Assembly: GCF_013409255.1 (NCBI RefSeq)
Contig: NZ_JACCAS010000001.1
Span: 3,906,001 to 3,970,000 of the forward strand
From: Paraburkholderia bryophila
Lineage (GTDB): Bacteria; Pseudomonadota; Gammaproteobacteria; Burkholderiales; Burkholderiaceae
Direction: 5' to 3'
Length of the DNA stretch: 64,000 nt
Shown: piece after piece, positions 15,744 through 25,551 of the stretch
Layout of the letters: each line of letters begins with the position of its first letter
How positions within the stretch are numbered: the stretch's first letter is position 1
Program-made: the position numbers and the translations under genes
The notes under the pieces: model-generated
Told to the model about the DNA's origin: nothing
Databases searched by the model: none
The model's input: the letters and a program-made list of their open reading frames with translations, nothing else

Positions 15744-17313
15744 GCGCACGGTGCCGGGCTGCCTCTGGCTGATCGCGCTCGCCTGCGTCTCTCTGGCGAG
15801 GCCGGCCGCAGCGGTCGATCTGTCGGCGGTTGTTGAGCAGGCCACTGACCACGACGCGAATCTCGCGGCATTCCGCGCGGGCTCCAAAGCGGCCCAGCAG
15901 GCGCTGCCCAAGGCGCGCGCCGGGTTCTTGCCGCAAGTCGCGGGCGGCTGGGGACGCGCGTACAACAGTACGGTGATGGAAGGTTTTCCGCGCAACACCT
16001 ACTGGCAGAACGGCTGGAGCGTTACGCTGACGCAGCCGGTCTTCGACTGGAGCCGCTGGACGGTTTACAAGCAGGCTGACGTGATCGGGGCGCGCGGTGT
16101 GCTAGAGGTGGCGAGCGCTCAGCAGTCGGCCATCGTGCAGGCGGTGCGCGCGTATTTCGACGAGCTTGCCGCAGAAGACGAGCTGACGCGCGCCAACGAC
16201 TACACGGCCGCGCTCGATCTGCATTTCGAGCAGTTGCGGCGCAGGCAGGCGGCGGGCGAGGCGACTGTCATCGACCTGCAGGAAGCCGAAGCGGCGCGCG
16301 AACAGGCCCAGTTGCAGCAGCAGGACGCGCGTAGCGAGTTGCAGCTTAAACGGCTTGCTTTGGAGCAACTCACGGGGCAGCCCTTTGCTGCACTGTCGCG
16401 GCTGTCCGACAGCGCGGTCATGCCGAGGCTGGACCCAATGGACAGCGAGAATTGGGCCTCGCAGGCCGAAGCCCACGACTACCGGGTGCAGTTGAAGCAG
16501 ATCGACCGACGCCTCGCGGAACTGGAGGTCGAGAAGGCGCGGGCGAGACATCTGCCGGTCGTGAACCTGTCGGCGAGTCATACGCCGGCGGGCGCGGCAT
16601 CCGGCTATTCCCGGCCGACAACGACCACGACCGCGATGTTGTCGATCACGATTCCGCTGTTCGAGGGCGGCGAGAGCGCTGCCATCGTCGACGAGAAGCT
16701 CGCGCTGGAAGACAAGGCGCAGGACGAACTGCTGGCGGCGCAACGCGTCGCGGGCGCGACGGCGCGCGAGAACTGGTCGCGCTTTCGCACCGGCGTGGCG
16801 CGGGTCGATTCGCTGACGCGTTTGATGCGGACCTCGCGCTCGGCGCTCGACGCGACACAGGTGGGTTATAAGGTGGGCAGCCGGACCAGCGCGGATGTCT
16901 TGCGCGCGTCGGATGCGTTGTATTCGAATCGGCGGGATTTGATCCGCGCGCGCTATGCGACGATCGTTGCGTTGATGCAGCTTAAGGCTGCGACGGCGGC
17001 GCTGGATTTTGACGAGGTGGGGCGGGTGAATGGGTTGCTGGTGGGGGCGCGGGGTGGGGCGGTGAGCGCGGCTGTGAATGGGCCTGCGAATGAGTTCGCG
17101 AATGGGCCTGTGGATGGGCTCGCGAATGAGCCTCCTGCAATTGCAATGGCGAACAGGGCTGCAGTTGTCCCGCTCGCGCGGTCGCCCAGCAGCGCTGCGC
17201 CAGCAGGTCAGACCATTCCCGAACGTAGCGCTGACGGATGGACCTCGCCTTCGGCCTCAGCCTCAGTAAACGCACTCCAAGCCTGGCGCGCCTCGACGCT
17301 AACGGAGCAATAG
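15736..17313 (+). CDS. TolC-like outer-membrane channel of type I secretion
   Basis: 525 residues with a signal peptide (ending ARPAAA-VD). Two outer-membrane-efflux repeats are visible; beta strands are suggested by WQNGWSVTLTQPVFDWSRW and MLSITIPLFEGG, and the long alpha barrel by Ala/Glu/Gln-rich helices. It completes the three-part exporter with the HlyD and ABC proteins. The last roughly 95 residues are a low-complexity extension rich in N, G, P and A (repeats of the FANGPVDGLANEPP type), longer than expected for TolC. ATG at 15736 starts inside the ABC gene (eight-base overlap), indicating translational coupling. Confidence 0.9.
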   Translation: MTRRTVPGCLWLIALACVSLARPAAAVDLSAVVEQATDHDANLAAFRAGSKAAQQALPKARAGFLPQVAGGWGRAYNSTVMEGFPRNTYWQNGWSVTLTQPVFDWSRWTVYKQADVIGARGVLEVASAQQSAIVQAVRAYFDELAAEDELTRANDYTAALDLHFEQLRRRQAAGEATVIDLQEAEAAREQAQLQQQDARSELQLKRLALEQLTGQPFAALSRLSDSAVMPRLDPMDSENWASQAEAHDYRVQLKQIDRRLAELEVEKARARHLPVVNLSASHTPAGAASGYSRPTTTTTAMLSITIPLFEGGESAAIVDEKLALEDKAQDELLAAQRVAGATARENWSRFRTGVARVDSLTRLMRTSRSALDATQVGYKVGSRTSADVLRASDALYSNRRDLIRARYATIVALMQLKAATAALDFDEVGRVNGLLVGARGGAVSAAVNGPANEFANGPVDGLANEPPAIAMANRAAVVPLARSPSSAAPAGQTIPERSADGWTSPSASASVNALQAWRASTLTEQ

Positions 17314-17357
17314 ACACGTAGCGCGTTTGCGTTGACTCGCTCGCCTAACGCCGGCAA

Positions 17358-17395
17358 CAAAAAACCCCGAGAGCTCGACGCTGTCGGGGTTTTTC
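17358..17395. terminator. Bidirectional Rho-independent terminator
   Basis: A stem with CCCCGA / TCGGGG arms is flanked by A-rich sequence on the left and TTTTT on the right, so it can act on both strands. It closes the peptide-export operon on the plus strand and lies 3' of ssrA on the minus strand. Confidence 0.85.
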
Positions 17396-17430
17396 ATAAA
17401 GTGCGGCACCGGTACGGTGGGCACGATGTC

Positions 17431-17800
17431 TGGTGGAGGCGGCGGGAATCGAACCCGCGTCCAGAAGCACTCTACGACTAGTTCTACATGTTTAGTTCTG
17501 TCATTTGATTTAACCCGAGCGACGCGGACGAACACGCTGCACTAAGGCGATTCACTAATTTTTCGACCCGGATGTCGTGACACCACCAAGGCTTAACTGA
17601 CGTATATGACCTCTGTCGGTATTGCTACCGGTCTTGCGACTCTAGCCCGTCAGTGAACTAGGCAGAGGACGGCGGCCCTTAGGCTGCCAGTGCGAACGTT
17701 TCGTCGTTTGCAGTTACGTTTTTCCCATTGATTAACGAGGTGACGGGTCCTCGACATGCCCTAGCCGCTTCGCAACCCCTGTCGAAACCAGGTCGCCCCC
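17431..17800 (-). ncRNA. ssrA: Transfer-messenger RNA (one-piece)
   Basis: About 370 bases. On the minus strand the 5' end reads GGGGGCGACCTGGTTTCGAC and the 3' end closes with the T-arm-like GGGAATCGAACCCGC complement and a genome-encoded CCA (17433-17431). The resume codon GCA at 17711-17709 opens the tag frame ANDETFALAA followed by TAA at 17681-17679, so the proteolysis tag is AANDETFALAA once the charged alanine is counted. It rescues stalled ribosomes with SmpB. Both tRNA halves are at the ends, so it is not permuted. Confidence 0.95.
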
Positions 17801-17924
17801 GCGGTTCGTTGCTCAAGACTTCTGAACCAACGTAGATTTTACAATAGATTGACGGCCGCGTCCTGACTCATTGGCAAAGCGAACGCGGCGGAGCGCTGCT
17901 TTCGCTTTGCTGCGGCACGGCGAC

Positions 17925-18638
17925 TCAACCGATGTCGCGCAGCAGCTTTTGCAGTGCCGCCGGCGACTGAACGACGTGTTGCGCGTGCCATTGCGTCGGC
18001 GGAATGTCGTTGCCGCAGTAGCCGTAGGCGGCGGCGATCGTTTTCATGCCGGCGGCGAAGCCTGCCTGCACGTCGCGCAGGTCGTCGCCGACGTAGACGA
18101 CGCGCTCCGGCACCACGTCCAGCTCACGTGCGGCGTGCAGCAACGGTGCGGGGTGGGGCTTCGAGTGCGGTGTCGTGTCGCCGCTCACGACGCAGCCCGC
18201 GCGCTCTTCCAAACCGAGCTGGGCGATCAGCGGCTCAGTGAGCCGGGCCACCTTGTTCGTGACGATGCCCCAGCGCACGCCGCGGGCGTCGAGCTCGTCC
18301 AGCATCTCGGGAATGCCCGGAAACAGCGTGGTCTCGATGCACAAGTCCGCCTCGTAGTTGGCGAGGAATTCTTCCCGCATCGACGCGAACTCGTGACTGT
18401 CGGGGCCGATGCCGAACGCCCCGCCAATCAGCCCGCGCGCGCCGGCGGAGGCGAGCGGTCGCAGGTCTTCGAGCGGCACCATCTCGAGCCCGCGATCGTG
18501 GCGCATCTTGTTGACGGCGGCCGCGAGATCGGGCGCTGTGTCGGCTAGCGTGCCGTCCAGATCGAACAGGACGGCATGGCAAAGACCTAAGGCATCGTCG
18601 TTGTCTTCGCGTTGGGGCAGGGGCGTGGGATCGCTCAT
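17925..18638 (-). CDS. gph: Phosphoglycolate phosphatase
   Basis: 237-residue HAD-superfamily hydrolase that dephosphorylates 2-phosphoglycolate formed during repair of oxidised DNA ends or by other oxygenase reactions. Motif I is FDLDGTLADTAPD (Asp nucleophile), motif II is GIVTNK, and motifs III/IV are SKPHPAPLLHAARELD and YVGDDLRDVQAG. A four-helix cap domain follows motif I. It lies 31 bases after ubiG on the same strand, the usual Burkholderia arrangement, and ends shortly before ssrA. Confidence 0.94.
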   Translation of the reverse strand: MSDPTPLPQREDNDDALGLCHAVLFDLDGTLADTAPDLAAAVNKMRHDRGLEMVPLEDLRPLASAGARGLIGGAFGIGPDSHEFASMREEFLANYEADLCIETTLFPGIPEMLDELDARGVRWGIVTNKVARLTEPLIAQLGLEERAGCVVSGDTTPHSKPHPAPLLHAARELDVVPERVVYVGDDLRDVQAGFAAGMKTIAAAYGYCGNDIPPTQWHAQHVVQSPAALQKLLRDIG

Positions 18639-18669
18639 GGATGGGTTCGGGTCCGGAGGGCGTAGCGCG

Positions 18670-19368
18670 TCAGACGTCGCGGCGGCAGGCGAGCATGTAG
18701 TTCACGCTCGTGTCGGCGGACAGCGCGAAATGCTTGCTGAGCGGGTTGTAGACGATACCTTTGATGTCGGCTGTGCGTAGCTCGGCCGCGCGCACGAAGC
18801 TCGCCAATTCCGACGGGCGAATGAAGCGCGCGTAGTCGTGCGTGCCCTTGGGCAGCATACGCGCGATGTACTCGGCGCCGATCACGGCAAACAGGTACGA
18901 CTTCACGTTGCGGTTCAGCGTGGAGAAGAATACCCAGCCGCCGGGTTTCACCAGCGTCTTGCAGGCTTCGACAATGGCGGACGGCTCCGGCACGTGCTCG
19001 AGCATTTCCATGCAGGTGACCACGTCGTACGTGCCCGGTTCGCGGGCGGCGAGCGCCTCGGCGGCGATTTCTTCGTAGTCGACGGTGACGCCGCTTTCAA
19101 GACTGTGAAGATCGGCCACGCCGAGCGCCTGGTGCGACAGGTCGATGCCTTTGACGTGCGCGCCCAGGCTCGCCATGGACTCCGACAGAATCCCGCCGCC
19201 GCAGCCGATATCCAGCACTTTCTTCCCCGCGAGATGCGAATGAGCGTCGATCCAGCTCAGACGAGTGGGATTGAGTTCATGCAGCGGTTTGAATTCCGCA
19301 TTCGGGTCCCACCAACGATGTGCAAGGTCGCTGAATTTCTGCAGTTCGTGGGGATCGGCGTTGGTCAT
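18670..19368 (-). CDS. ubiG: Ubiquinone biosynthesis O-methyltransferase
   Basis: 232-residue class I SAM-dependent methyltransferase that performs both O-methylations of ubiquinone synthesis at the inner membrane. SAM motif I is [17 protein letters not shown], the acidic residue after beta 2 is in VKGIDLS, and motif II is [16 protein letters not shown]. The N-terminal segment [19 protein letters not shown] is specific to UbiG. It is co-directional with gph. Length and motifs match the family. Confidence 0.96.
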   Translation of the reverse strand: MTNADPHELQKFSDLAHRWWDPNAEFKPLHELNPTRLSWIDAHSHLAGKKVLDIGCGGGILSESMASLGAHVKGIDLSHQALGVADLHSLESGVTVDYEEIAAEALAAREPGTYDVVTCMEMLEHVPEPSAIVEACKTLVKPGGWVFFSTLNRNVKSYLFAVIGAEYIARMLPKGTHDYARFIRPSELASFVRAAELRTADIKGIVYNPLSKHFALSADTSVNYMLACRRDV

Positions 19369-19556
19369 AGCGGAAGCTGCCTCGATGAGAGCGGTGAGCG
19401 GGCGCTCGAGGATAAATCCTGAGTATATAGGTCGAGGGACAGGGCGGCAAAATGCCGCGCCGTTCTGGGGCGCGATCCATGCCGTCGTGCCGTGCGGGGT
19501 CGCTCGCGAATCTGCAAAATGCGTCGATCGGCGCCAGGGCGTCTAAATACGCAGGC

Positions 19557-19587
19557 ATAAAAAAAGCCCCGCCGAAGCGGGGCTTTG
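19557..19587 (-). terminator. Rho-independent terminator of ompA
   Basis: Read on the minus strand the sequence gives AAAGCCCCGC, loop, GCGGGGCT and a run of seven T. It is 20 bases after the ompA stop and separates ompA from ubiG. Confidence 0.92.
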
Positions 19588-19607
19588 ATACTGCGGTAAC
19601 TTGTAGC

Positions 19608-20255
19608 TTATTGCTTCGAAGTACCGACAACTTCGACTTCCACGCGACGATCCGGTGCGAGGCAGGCGATGAGTTGCTTGTGGTTCTTCTGGTTGCAACC
19701 GGTCGTGACCGGGTTGCGCTTGCCCTTGCCTTCCGTATAGATACGGTTGGATTCGATGCCCTTGCTGACCAGGTATGCCTTGACAGCTTGAGCGCGACGC
19801 AGCGACAGACGATCGTTGTACTTGTCCGAACCGATACGGTCCGTGTAACCCGTTGCAACGACGACTTCCAGGTTCAGCGCGCCGATCTTCGATGCGAGAT
19901 CGTCCAGCTTTTCCTTACCGCCCGGCTTCAGGATTGCTTTGTCGAAGTCGAACAGCGCGTCAGCTTGATACGTAATCTTTTGGCTGGTGATAGCCGGTGC
20001 AGGTGCGACCGGAGCCGGCGGGGTCGGAGCCTGGGCAACCAGGGCGCCATCGCACTTTGCGTTGGCCGTTGCCGGCGTCCAGAATGCATCGCGCCAGCAA
20101 AGTTCGTTCGTGCCGTTCATCCACACGTATTCGCCGGTACCATTCACCCAGTTGTCATTCGTAGCTTGTCGCGACGCCGGCACCGATTGCGCCATGGCGG
20201 ATGCAGCCATAACTGCGGTAGCTGCAATGAACGCGAGCTTTGAAAGTTTATTCAT
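19608..20255 (-). CDS. ompA: OmpA-family outer-membrane protein
   Basis: 215 residues with a signal peptide (ending ASAMA-QS), a short Trp/Asn-rich region (NDNWVNGTGEYVWMNGTNELCW), a Pro/Ala hinge (about 78-92) and a C-terminal OmpA peptidoglycan-binding domain containing FDFDKAILKPGG, TGYTDRIGSDKYNDRLSLRRA and the anchor residues D/R. It lacks the eight-stranded barrel of E. coli OmpA, as is usual for this Burkholderia protein. AGGAG lies before the start (minus strand, about 20262-20266). Its own terminator follows. Confidence 0.92.
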   Translation of the reverse strand: MNKLSKLAFIAATAVMAASAMAQSVPASRQATNDNWVNGTGEYVWMNGTNELCWRDAFWTPATANAKCDGALVAQAPTPPAPVAPAPAITSQKITYQADALFDFDKAILKPGGKEKLDDLASKIGALNLEVVVATGYTDRIGSDKYNDRLSLRRAQAVKAYLVSKGIESNRIYTEGKGKRNPVTTGCNQKNHKQLIACLAPDRRVEVEVVGTSKQ

Positions 20256-20730
20256 ATTTCTCCTCTCGAAATTGAGATTACCGCAGGTTTACTGCGAGCC
20301 TGTTGACGAAGACAAGTCATACATTGCTCGAAGTATAACATCGGTGTAGAACAAAAAACGTGCTGTGTAGACTTCGAGCAGTGTCTAACTCTTTGTGCGT
20401 TGGCATTTTGCCATATCGTTCCCTTCCCACGATAAAAAAATCTGCCCCCAATCAAATCGCCCTGCAATTGTGGTGCATGCGCAACAGAAGCAATCCGCTG
20501 GAGGCTCCGCCAGTCATGGCTGAGCGGCGGATTGCCCCACGCACGAATCGCGCCTGACCGACGTAAAAGTGGGGCATCGGGACGCGCTATCCGATCACCC
20601 TCTAATAGGTATACGTGCCTGAGTCGGGAGCGGATTCGCGGCATGTTAGAATCGCGTGATGCGTTGCGCCTGCAATGCTTACGCCAACGCGTCGTTTACC
20701 CGTCGCCTTGGCACGTAAAAGATACGGATA
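20256..20730. other. Intergenic region between divergent ompA and gyrA
   Basis: 475 bases holding the promoters of both flanking genes. On the minus strand TATACT lies at about 20334-20339, a plausible -10 for ompA; on the plus strand TTAGAAT at 20645-20651 may be the gyrA -10. No RNA gene, repeat or reliable reading frame was seen. Confidence 0.6.
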
Positions 20731-23367
20731 ATGGATCAATTCGCCAAAGAGACTCTGCCAATCTCCCTAGAGGAGGAAATGCGCCGTTCGTATCTCGATT
20801 ACGCGATGAGCGTGATCGTGGGGCGTGCGCTTCCCGATGTTCGCGATGGCCTGAAGCCGGTGCACCGGCGCGTGCTGTACGCGATGCACGAACTGAACAA
20901 CGACTGGAACCGGGCTTACAAGAAGTCGGCGCGTATTGTCGGCGACGTCATCGGTAAGTACCACCCGCACGGCGACACGGCTGTTTACGACACCATCGTC
21001 CGGATGGCGCAGCACTTCTCGCTGCGCTACATGCTGGTGGACGGTCAGGGCAACTTCGGTTCCGTGGACGGCGACAACGCCGCCGCGATGCGATACACCG
21101 AAATCCGCATGGCGAAGATCGGCCACGAACTGCTGGCCGACATCGACAAGGAAACGGTCGACTTCACGCCGAACTACGACGGCAGTGAAAACGAACCGGC
21201 CATCCTGCCCGCGCGCATTCCCAATCTGCTGATCAATGGCTCGTCGGGAATCGCGGTCGGCATGGCGACCAACATTCCGCCGCACAACCTCAACGAGGTC
21301 GTCGACGCTTGCCAGCATCTGCTTAAGAATCCGGAAGCCACGATCGACGAACTGATCGAGATCATTCCGGCGCCCGATTTCCCGACCGCCGGCATCATCT
21401 ACGGCGTGGCCGGCGTACGCGACGGCTATCGCACCGGCCGCGGCCGCGTGTTGATGCGCGCGCTCACGCACTTCGAGGAAATCGACCGCGGTCAGCGCAT
21501 GTCGATCATCGTCGACGAACTGCCGTACCAGGTGAACAAGCGCTCACTTCTGGAGCGCATTGCCGAGCTGGTCAACGAGAAGAAGCTCGAAGGCATTTCC
21601 GATATCCGCGACGAGTCCGACAAGAGCGGCATGCGTGTCGTGATCGAGCTCAAGCGCGGTGAAGTGCCGGAAGTCGTGCTCAACAATCTGTACAAGGCGA
21701 CCCAGCTTCAGGACACCTTCGGCATGAACATGGTCGCGCTGGTCGACGGCCAGCCGAAGCTGCTGAACCTGAAGGAAATGCTGTCGTGCTTCCTGTCGCA
21801 TCGCCGGGAAGTGTTGACGCGGCGCACTGTATACGAGCTGCGCAAGGCGCGCGAACGCGGTCACGTGCTCGAAGGTCTGGCGGTTGCGCTCGCCAACATC
21901 GACGAGTTCATCGCGCTCATCAAGGGTGCGCCGACTCCGCCGATCGCGAAGCAGGAATTGATGGCGCGTCCGTGGGATTCGTCGCTGGTGCGCGAAATGT
22001 TGTCGCGCGCCGAGTCGGAAAACGCGTCGGCCGGTGGTCGCGAAGCCTATCGTCCGGACGGGTTGAACCCGGCGTTCGGTATGCAGTCCGACGGCCTCTA
22101 CCGTCTGTCCGACACCCAGGCTCAGGAAATTCTGCAGATGCGTCTGCAACGCCTGACGGGTCTCGAGCAGGACAAGATCATCGGCGAGTATCGCGAAGTG
22201 ATGGCGCAAATCGCCGACCTGCTGGACATTCTGGCTCGCCCGGAACGCATTACGGCGATCATCGTCGACGAACTGACGTCGATAAAAGCCGAATTTGGCG
22301 ACGCGCGCCGCTCGAAGATCGAGATGAACGCGACCGAGCTGAACACGGAAGACCTGATCACGCCGCAGGAAATGGTCGTGACCATGTCGCATGCCGGCTA
22401 TGTGAAGTCGCAGCCGCTGTCCGAATACAGTGCGCAGAAGCGTGGTGGCCGCGGCAAGCAGGCCACGGCCATGAAAGAAGACGACTGGATCGACACGCTG
22501 TTCATCGCGAACACGCACGACCACATTCTGTGCTTCTCGAACCGCGGTCGCGTGTACAGCGTGAAGGTCTACGAAGTGCCGCAAGGTTCGCGCAACTCGC
22601 GCGGCCGTCCGATCGTGAATATCTTCCCGCTGCAGGAAGGCGAAAAGATTACGGTTGTCTTGCCGGTCAAGGAATTCTCGGCCGACAAATTCGTGTTCAT
22701 GGGCACCGCGTTAGGAACGGTAAAAAAGACGCCGCTGGAAGCCTTTGGCCGCGTGCTGCGCAAAGGTATTATTGCGGTCGGTCTGGATGACGGCGATTAC
22801 CTGATTGGCGCCGCGATCACAGACGGCCAGCACGACGTGATGCTGTTCTCGGATTCGGGCAAGGCGGTTCGCTTCGACGAGAACGACGTGCGTCCGATGG
22901 GCCGTGAGGCGCGCGGCGTGCGCGGCATGCAGCTCGAAGACGGCCAGAACGTGATCGCGTTGCTGGTGGCCGGCGACGAGCAGCAGTCGGTGCTCACCGC
23001 TACCGAAAACGGTTTTGGCAAGCGTACGCCGATCATCGAGTACACCCGTCACGGGCGCGGCACGAAGGGCATGATCGCGATTCAGACGTCGGAGCGCAAC
23101 GGCCGCGTCGTCGCCGCAACGCTGGTCGATCAGGAAGCGCAGATCATGTTGATCACCAATACGGGCGTGCTGATCCGCACGCGCGTGTCGGAAATCCGCG
23201 AAATGGGCCGTGCAACCCAAGGTGTTACACTCATCAGCCTTGACGAAGGGACCAAGCTTTCAGGTCTGCAACAGGTTGCTGAAGCGGAAGCTGAGGGCGA
23301 TGTGGAAGGCGACACCGAAGGTCCGGCCGAAGGTGAAAACGGCGGTGACGAGGGTGGGGCAGCCTGA
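20731..23367 (+). CDS. gyrA: DNA gyrase subunit A
   Basis: 878-residue breakage-reunion subunit of gyrase. The active-site Tyr122 is in AAMRYTEIR. The quinolone-resistance region reads [13 protein letters not shown] with Thr83 (Ser in E. coli; Thr is the normal residue in Burkholderia) and Asp87, so no resistance substitution is apparent. A family-typical insert of about 35 residues in the coiled-coil arm ([18 protein letters not shown]) is present. The C-terminal wrapping domain contains the GyrA box QKRGGRGKQ and ends in an acidic tail ([17 protein letters not shown]). It is a single gene; the DUF2059 gene follows after 120 bases. Confidence 0.98.
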   Translation: MDQFAKETLPISLEEEMRRSYLDYAMSVIVGRALPDVRDGLKPVHRRVLYAMHELNNDWNRAYKKSARIVGDVIGKYHPHGDTAVYDTIVRMAQHFSLRYMLVDGQGNFGSVDGDNAAAMRYTEIRMAKIGHELLADIDKETVDFTPNYDGSENEPAILPARIPNLLINGSSGIAVGMATNIPPHNLNEVVDACQHLLKNPEATIDELIEIIPAPDFPTAGIIYGVAGVRDGYRTGRGRVLMRALTHFEEIDRGQRMSIIVDELPYQVNKRSLLERIAELVNEKKLEGISDIRDESDKSGMRVVIELKRGEVPEVVLNNLYKATQLQDTFGMNMVALVDGQPKLLNLKEMLSCFLSHRREVLTRRTVYELRKARERGHVLEGLAVALANIDEFIALIKGAPTPPIAKQELMARPWDSSLVREMLSRAESENASAGGREAYRPDGLNPAFGMQSDGLYRLSDTQAQEILQMRLQRLTGLEQDKIIGEYREVMAQIADLLDILARPERITAIIVDELTSIKAEFGDARRSKIEMNATELNTEDLITPQEMVVTMSHAGYVKSQPLSEYSAQKRGGRGKQATAMKEDDWIDTLFIANTHDHILCFSNRGRVYSVKVYEVPQGSRNSRGRPIVNIFPLQEGEKITVVLPVKEFSADKFVFMGTALGTVKKTPLEAFGRVLRKGIIAVGLDDGDYLIGAAITDGQHDVMLFSDSGKAVRFDENDVRPMGREARGVRGMQLEDGQNVIALLVAGDEQQSVLTATENGFGKRTPIIEYTRHGRGTKGMIAIQTSERNGRVVAATLVDQEAQIMLITNTGVLIRTRVSEIREMGRATQGVTLISLDEGTKLSGLQQVAEAEAEGDVEGDTEGPAEGENGGDEGGAA

Positions 23368-23487
23368 TCCGCGTTGGCGGCTTTCAGTCTCAGTGATTGG
23401 TTGAAAGCTGCGCAGGGAATAATGGCGTATCGGGCCGATACGTATCCCGCGCAGCGCGCAGTTCAAATTAATTTCTCTTAGGGAGTA

Positions 23488-24093
23488 ATGATGCAAAAAC
23501 GATTCAAACAACTGATGTTGCTGGCTGCCCTCGTGCCGACCTTTGCTATGGCTCAAGCGCTTCAGAGCCCGGCTCCGGCGGCTCCGGCTGCTGCCGCAGC
23601 ACCGGTTGATCCGGCCAAGCAGGCTGCTATCAAAGATCTGCTGGACGCAATCGACGCACAGAAGCTCGTCGGCGCGATCGGCAACAGCGCCCAGATGCAA
23701 GCCAAGCAGCTGGTTCCGGCCATCCTGTCGGACGCCCTGAGCGAAAACAAGACGATGACGGACAAGCAGAAGCAGGCTTCCGTCCCGACGCTGCAAAAGA
23801 ATGCAGTGCCGAAGCTGGTTGACGGCGCAGGTCAAGTGTTCGCAACGGACTCTTTCCGTTCGGACGCAATGCAAGCTCAGTACGACGCTTACGCGAAGTA
23901 CTACAGCACGTCGGAAATCAAGGATCTGACCGCGTTCTACAAGAGCCCGACCGGCCGCAAGTTCATCCAGGTACAAGACCAGGTTGGCCGCGACGTCGTG
24001 AATGGCTTGATGCAAAAGTACATGCCGCAATCGATCAAGGCAACGCGTGACCAGGCAGACAAGGAAGTCGCTTCGGTCAAGCCGGCCAAGTAA
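23488..24093 (+). CDS. DUF2059-domain exported protein
   Basis: 201 residues with a signal peptide (ending TFAMA-QA), an Ala/Pro linker and a DUF2059-type helical domain with the signature YYSTSEIKDLTAFYKSPTGRKFIQ. Function unknown; proteins of this family are periplasmic. There are two in-frame ATGs at 23488 and 23491; GGGAG at 23481-23485 is better spaced for the second. A very strong hairpin terminator follows at 24198-24242. Confidence 0.88.
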   Translation: MMQKRFKQLMLLAALVPTFAMAQALQSPAPAAPAAAAAPVDPAKQAAIKDLLDAIDAQKLVGAIGNSAQMQAKQLVPAILSDALSENKTMTDKQKQASVPTLQKNAVPKLVDGAGQVFATDSFRSDAMQAQYDAYAKYYSTSEIKDLTAFYKSPTGRKFIQVQDQVGRDVVNGLMQKYMPQSIKATRDQADKEVASVKPAK

Positions 24094-24197
24094 ATCCCAG
24101 GTCGAAAGGCTGCGCTGAAATCGCGCTAGCCGCTTTCTCGGGCGCGTTTCGTAGGCTCTACGGCGCGCCGGGTTTGGCGGCTTGACGGTGACAATGC

Positions 24198-24242
24198 GAT
24201 AATGGCCGTTTGCGCACAGGCGCAAACGGCCATTATCTTTTT
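24198..24242 (+). terminator. Long perfect hairpin terminator
   Basis: Arms GATAATGGCCGTTTGCGC (24198-24215) and its exact complement (24220-24237) with loop ACAG, followed by TTTTTC. An 18-base perfect stem is longer than needed for termination. The rest of the 307-base spacer between the DUF2059 gene and serC contains nothing else I can support. Confidence 0.85.
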
Positions 24243-24400
24243 CAGCGCGAAACGGCGGGCAATTCGCTCGGTCGGTTTGCGTTGTCGAACCGATGCGATC
24301 GGCACCGCGCGGCCCGCTTCACAGTGGTTGCCTTCACGGCGGCCAATTTCGCCGAATATGCGCGATCCTTCTTTTTCGCGCCTGCTTCCAGGATTTCACG

Positions 24401-25483
24401 ATGCGCGTCTTTAATTTCTCCGCCGGCCCCGCGGCCATGCCCGAAGAAGTGCTGCGTCAGGCAGCCGACGAGATGCTCGATTGGCAAGGCAGCGGCATGA
24501 GCGTGATGGAAATGAGCCATCGCGGCAAAGAATTCATGTCGATCCACGAGCAAGCGCTCGTCGATCTGCGCGACCTGCTTGAAGTGCCGGCAAGCCATCG
24601 CATTCTGTTTCTGCAGGGCGGCGGTCTCGGCGAGAACGCGATTGTCCCGATGAACCTGCTTGCCGCGAAACCGCGCGCGGATTTCATCGTGACCGGTTCG
24701 TGGTCGCAGAAGTCGTTCAAGGAAGCGCAAAAATACGGCGCCGTGCATCTCGCCGCGAGCGGTCAGACGGCGGACGGTTTCACGCGTTCGCCCGCGCGCT
24801 CGGAATGGCAGTTGTCGGACGATCCGGCTTACGTGCATCTGTGCACGAACGAAACGATTCACGGCGTCGAAACGTTCGAGATTCCTGACATCGGCGATAT
24901 TCCGCTGGTGGCCGACGCGTCGTCGCATATTCTGTCGCGCCCCATGGACATCGCCAAATACGGCGTGCTGTTCGGCGGCGCGCAGAAGAATATCGGCATG
25001 GCGGGCGTGACGGTGGTGATCGTGCGTGAAGACATGCTGGATCGCGCGCTGTCGATCTGCCCGTCGGCGTTCGAGTGGAAAACCGTCGCCGAAAACAATT
25101 CGATGTACAACACGCCGCCCACCTATGCGATCTATATCGCCGGGCTGGTGTTCAAGTGGTTGAAGAAGCAGGGCGGCCTCGTTGAAATGGAAGCGCGCAA
25201 CTTCGAAAAGTCGAAGCTGTTATACGACACGGTCGACTCCAGCAGCTTCTATCTGAACAAGGTCGAACGTGGCTCGCGCTCGAGGATGAACGTACCGTTC
25301 TTCCTCGCCGACGAGTCGCGCAACGATGATTTCCTGGCCGGTGCGAAAGCCCGGGGAATGGTGCAGCTAAAGGGCCACAAGTCCGTTGGCGGCATGCGGG
25401 CGTCGATTTATAACGCCGTCCCGCTCGAAGGCGTCAACGCGCTTGTCGAATACATGAAGGAATTCGAACAGCGCAGCGCCTGA
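24401..25483 (+). CDS. serC: Phosphoserine aminotransferase
   Basis: 360-residue PLP enzyme converting 3-phosphohydroxypyruvate and glutamate to phosphoserine, and acting in pyridoxal phosphate synthesis. The N-terminus [15 protein letters not shown] and the PLP-lysine region [17 protein letters not shown] match the family. The start at 24401 is set by that N-terminus; the frame is open for 36 codons upstream with no support. It heads the block serC-pheA-hisC-tyrA-aroA, all on one strand with short gaps. Confidence 0.97.
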   Translation: MRVFNFSAGPAAMPEEVLRQAADEMLDWQGSGMSVMEMSHRGKEFMSIHEQALVDLRDLLEVPASHRILFLQGGGLGENAIVPMNLLAAKPRADFIVTGSWSQKSFKEAQKYGAVHLAASGQTADGFTRSPARSEWQLSDDPAYVHLCTNETIHGVETFEIPDIGDIPLVADASSHILSRPMDIAKYGVLFGGAQKNIGMAGVTVVIVREDMLDRALSICPSAFEWKTVAENNSMYNTPPTYAIYIAGLVFKWLKKQGGLVEMEARNFEKSKLLYDTVDSSSFYLNKVERGSRSRMNVPFFLADESRNDDFLAGAKARGMVQLKGHKSVGGMRASIYNAVPLEGVNALVEYMKEFEQRSA

Positions 25484-25551
25484 GCGAGCAGTATCGAGCA
25501 GCAGGCGCGCGCATCCTTTCCAGCAGTTACCCGGCAGGGCCGTATTCACGC

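Noticed and set aside
17431..17462. attL/attR-type duplication of the ssrA end at the far side of the export cluster
   Set aside because: I searched 9772-11194 by eye for the ssrA 3' sequence and did not see it; no integrase is present.
20256..20730. Possible replication origin next to gyrA
   Set aside because: No cluster of DnaA boxes and no dnaA, dnaN or gyrB nearby; it is simply the ompA-gyrA promoter region.
20969..20991. Fluoroquinolone resistance substitution at GyrA 83
   Set aside because: Thr83 is the ordinary residue in Burkholderia GyrA, and Asp87 is unchanged.
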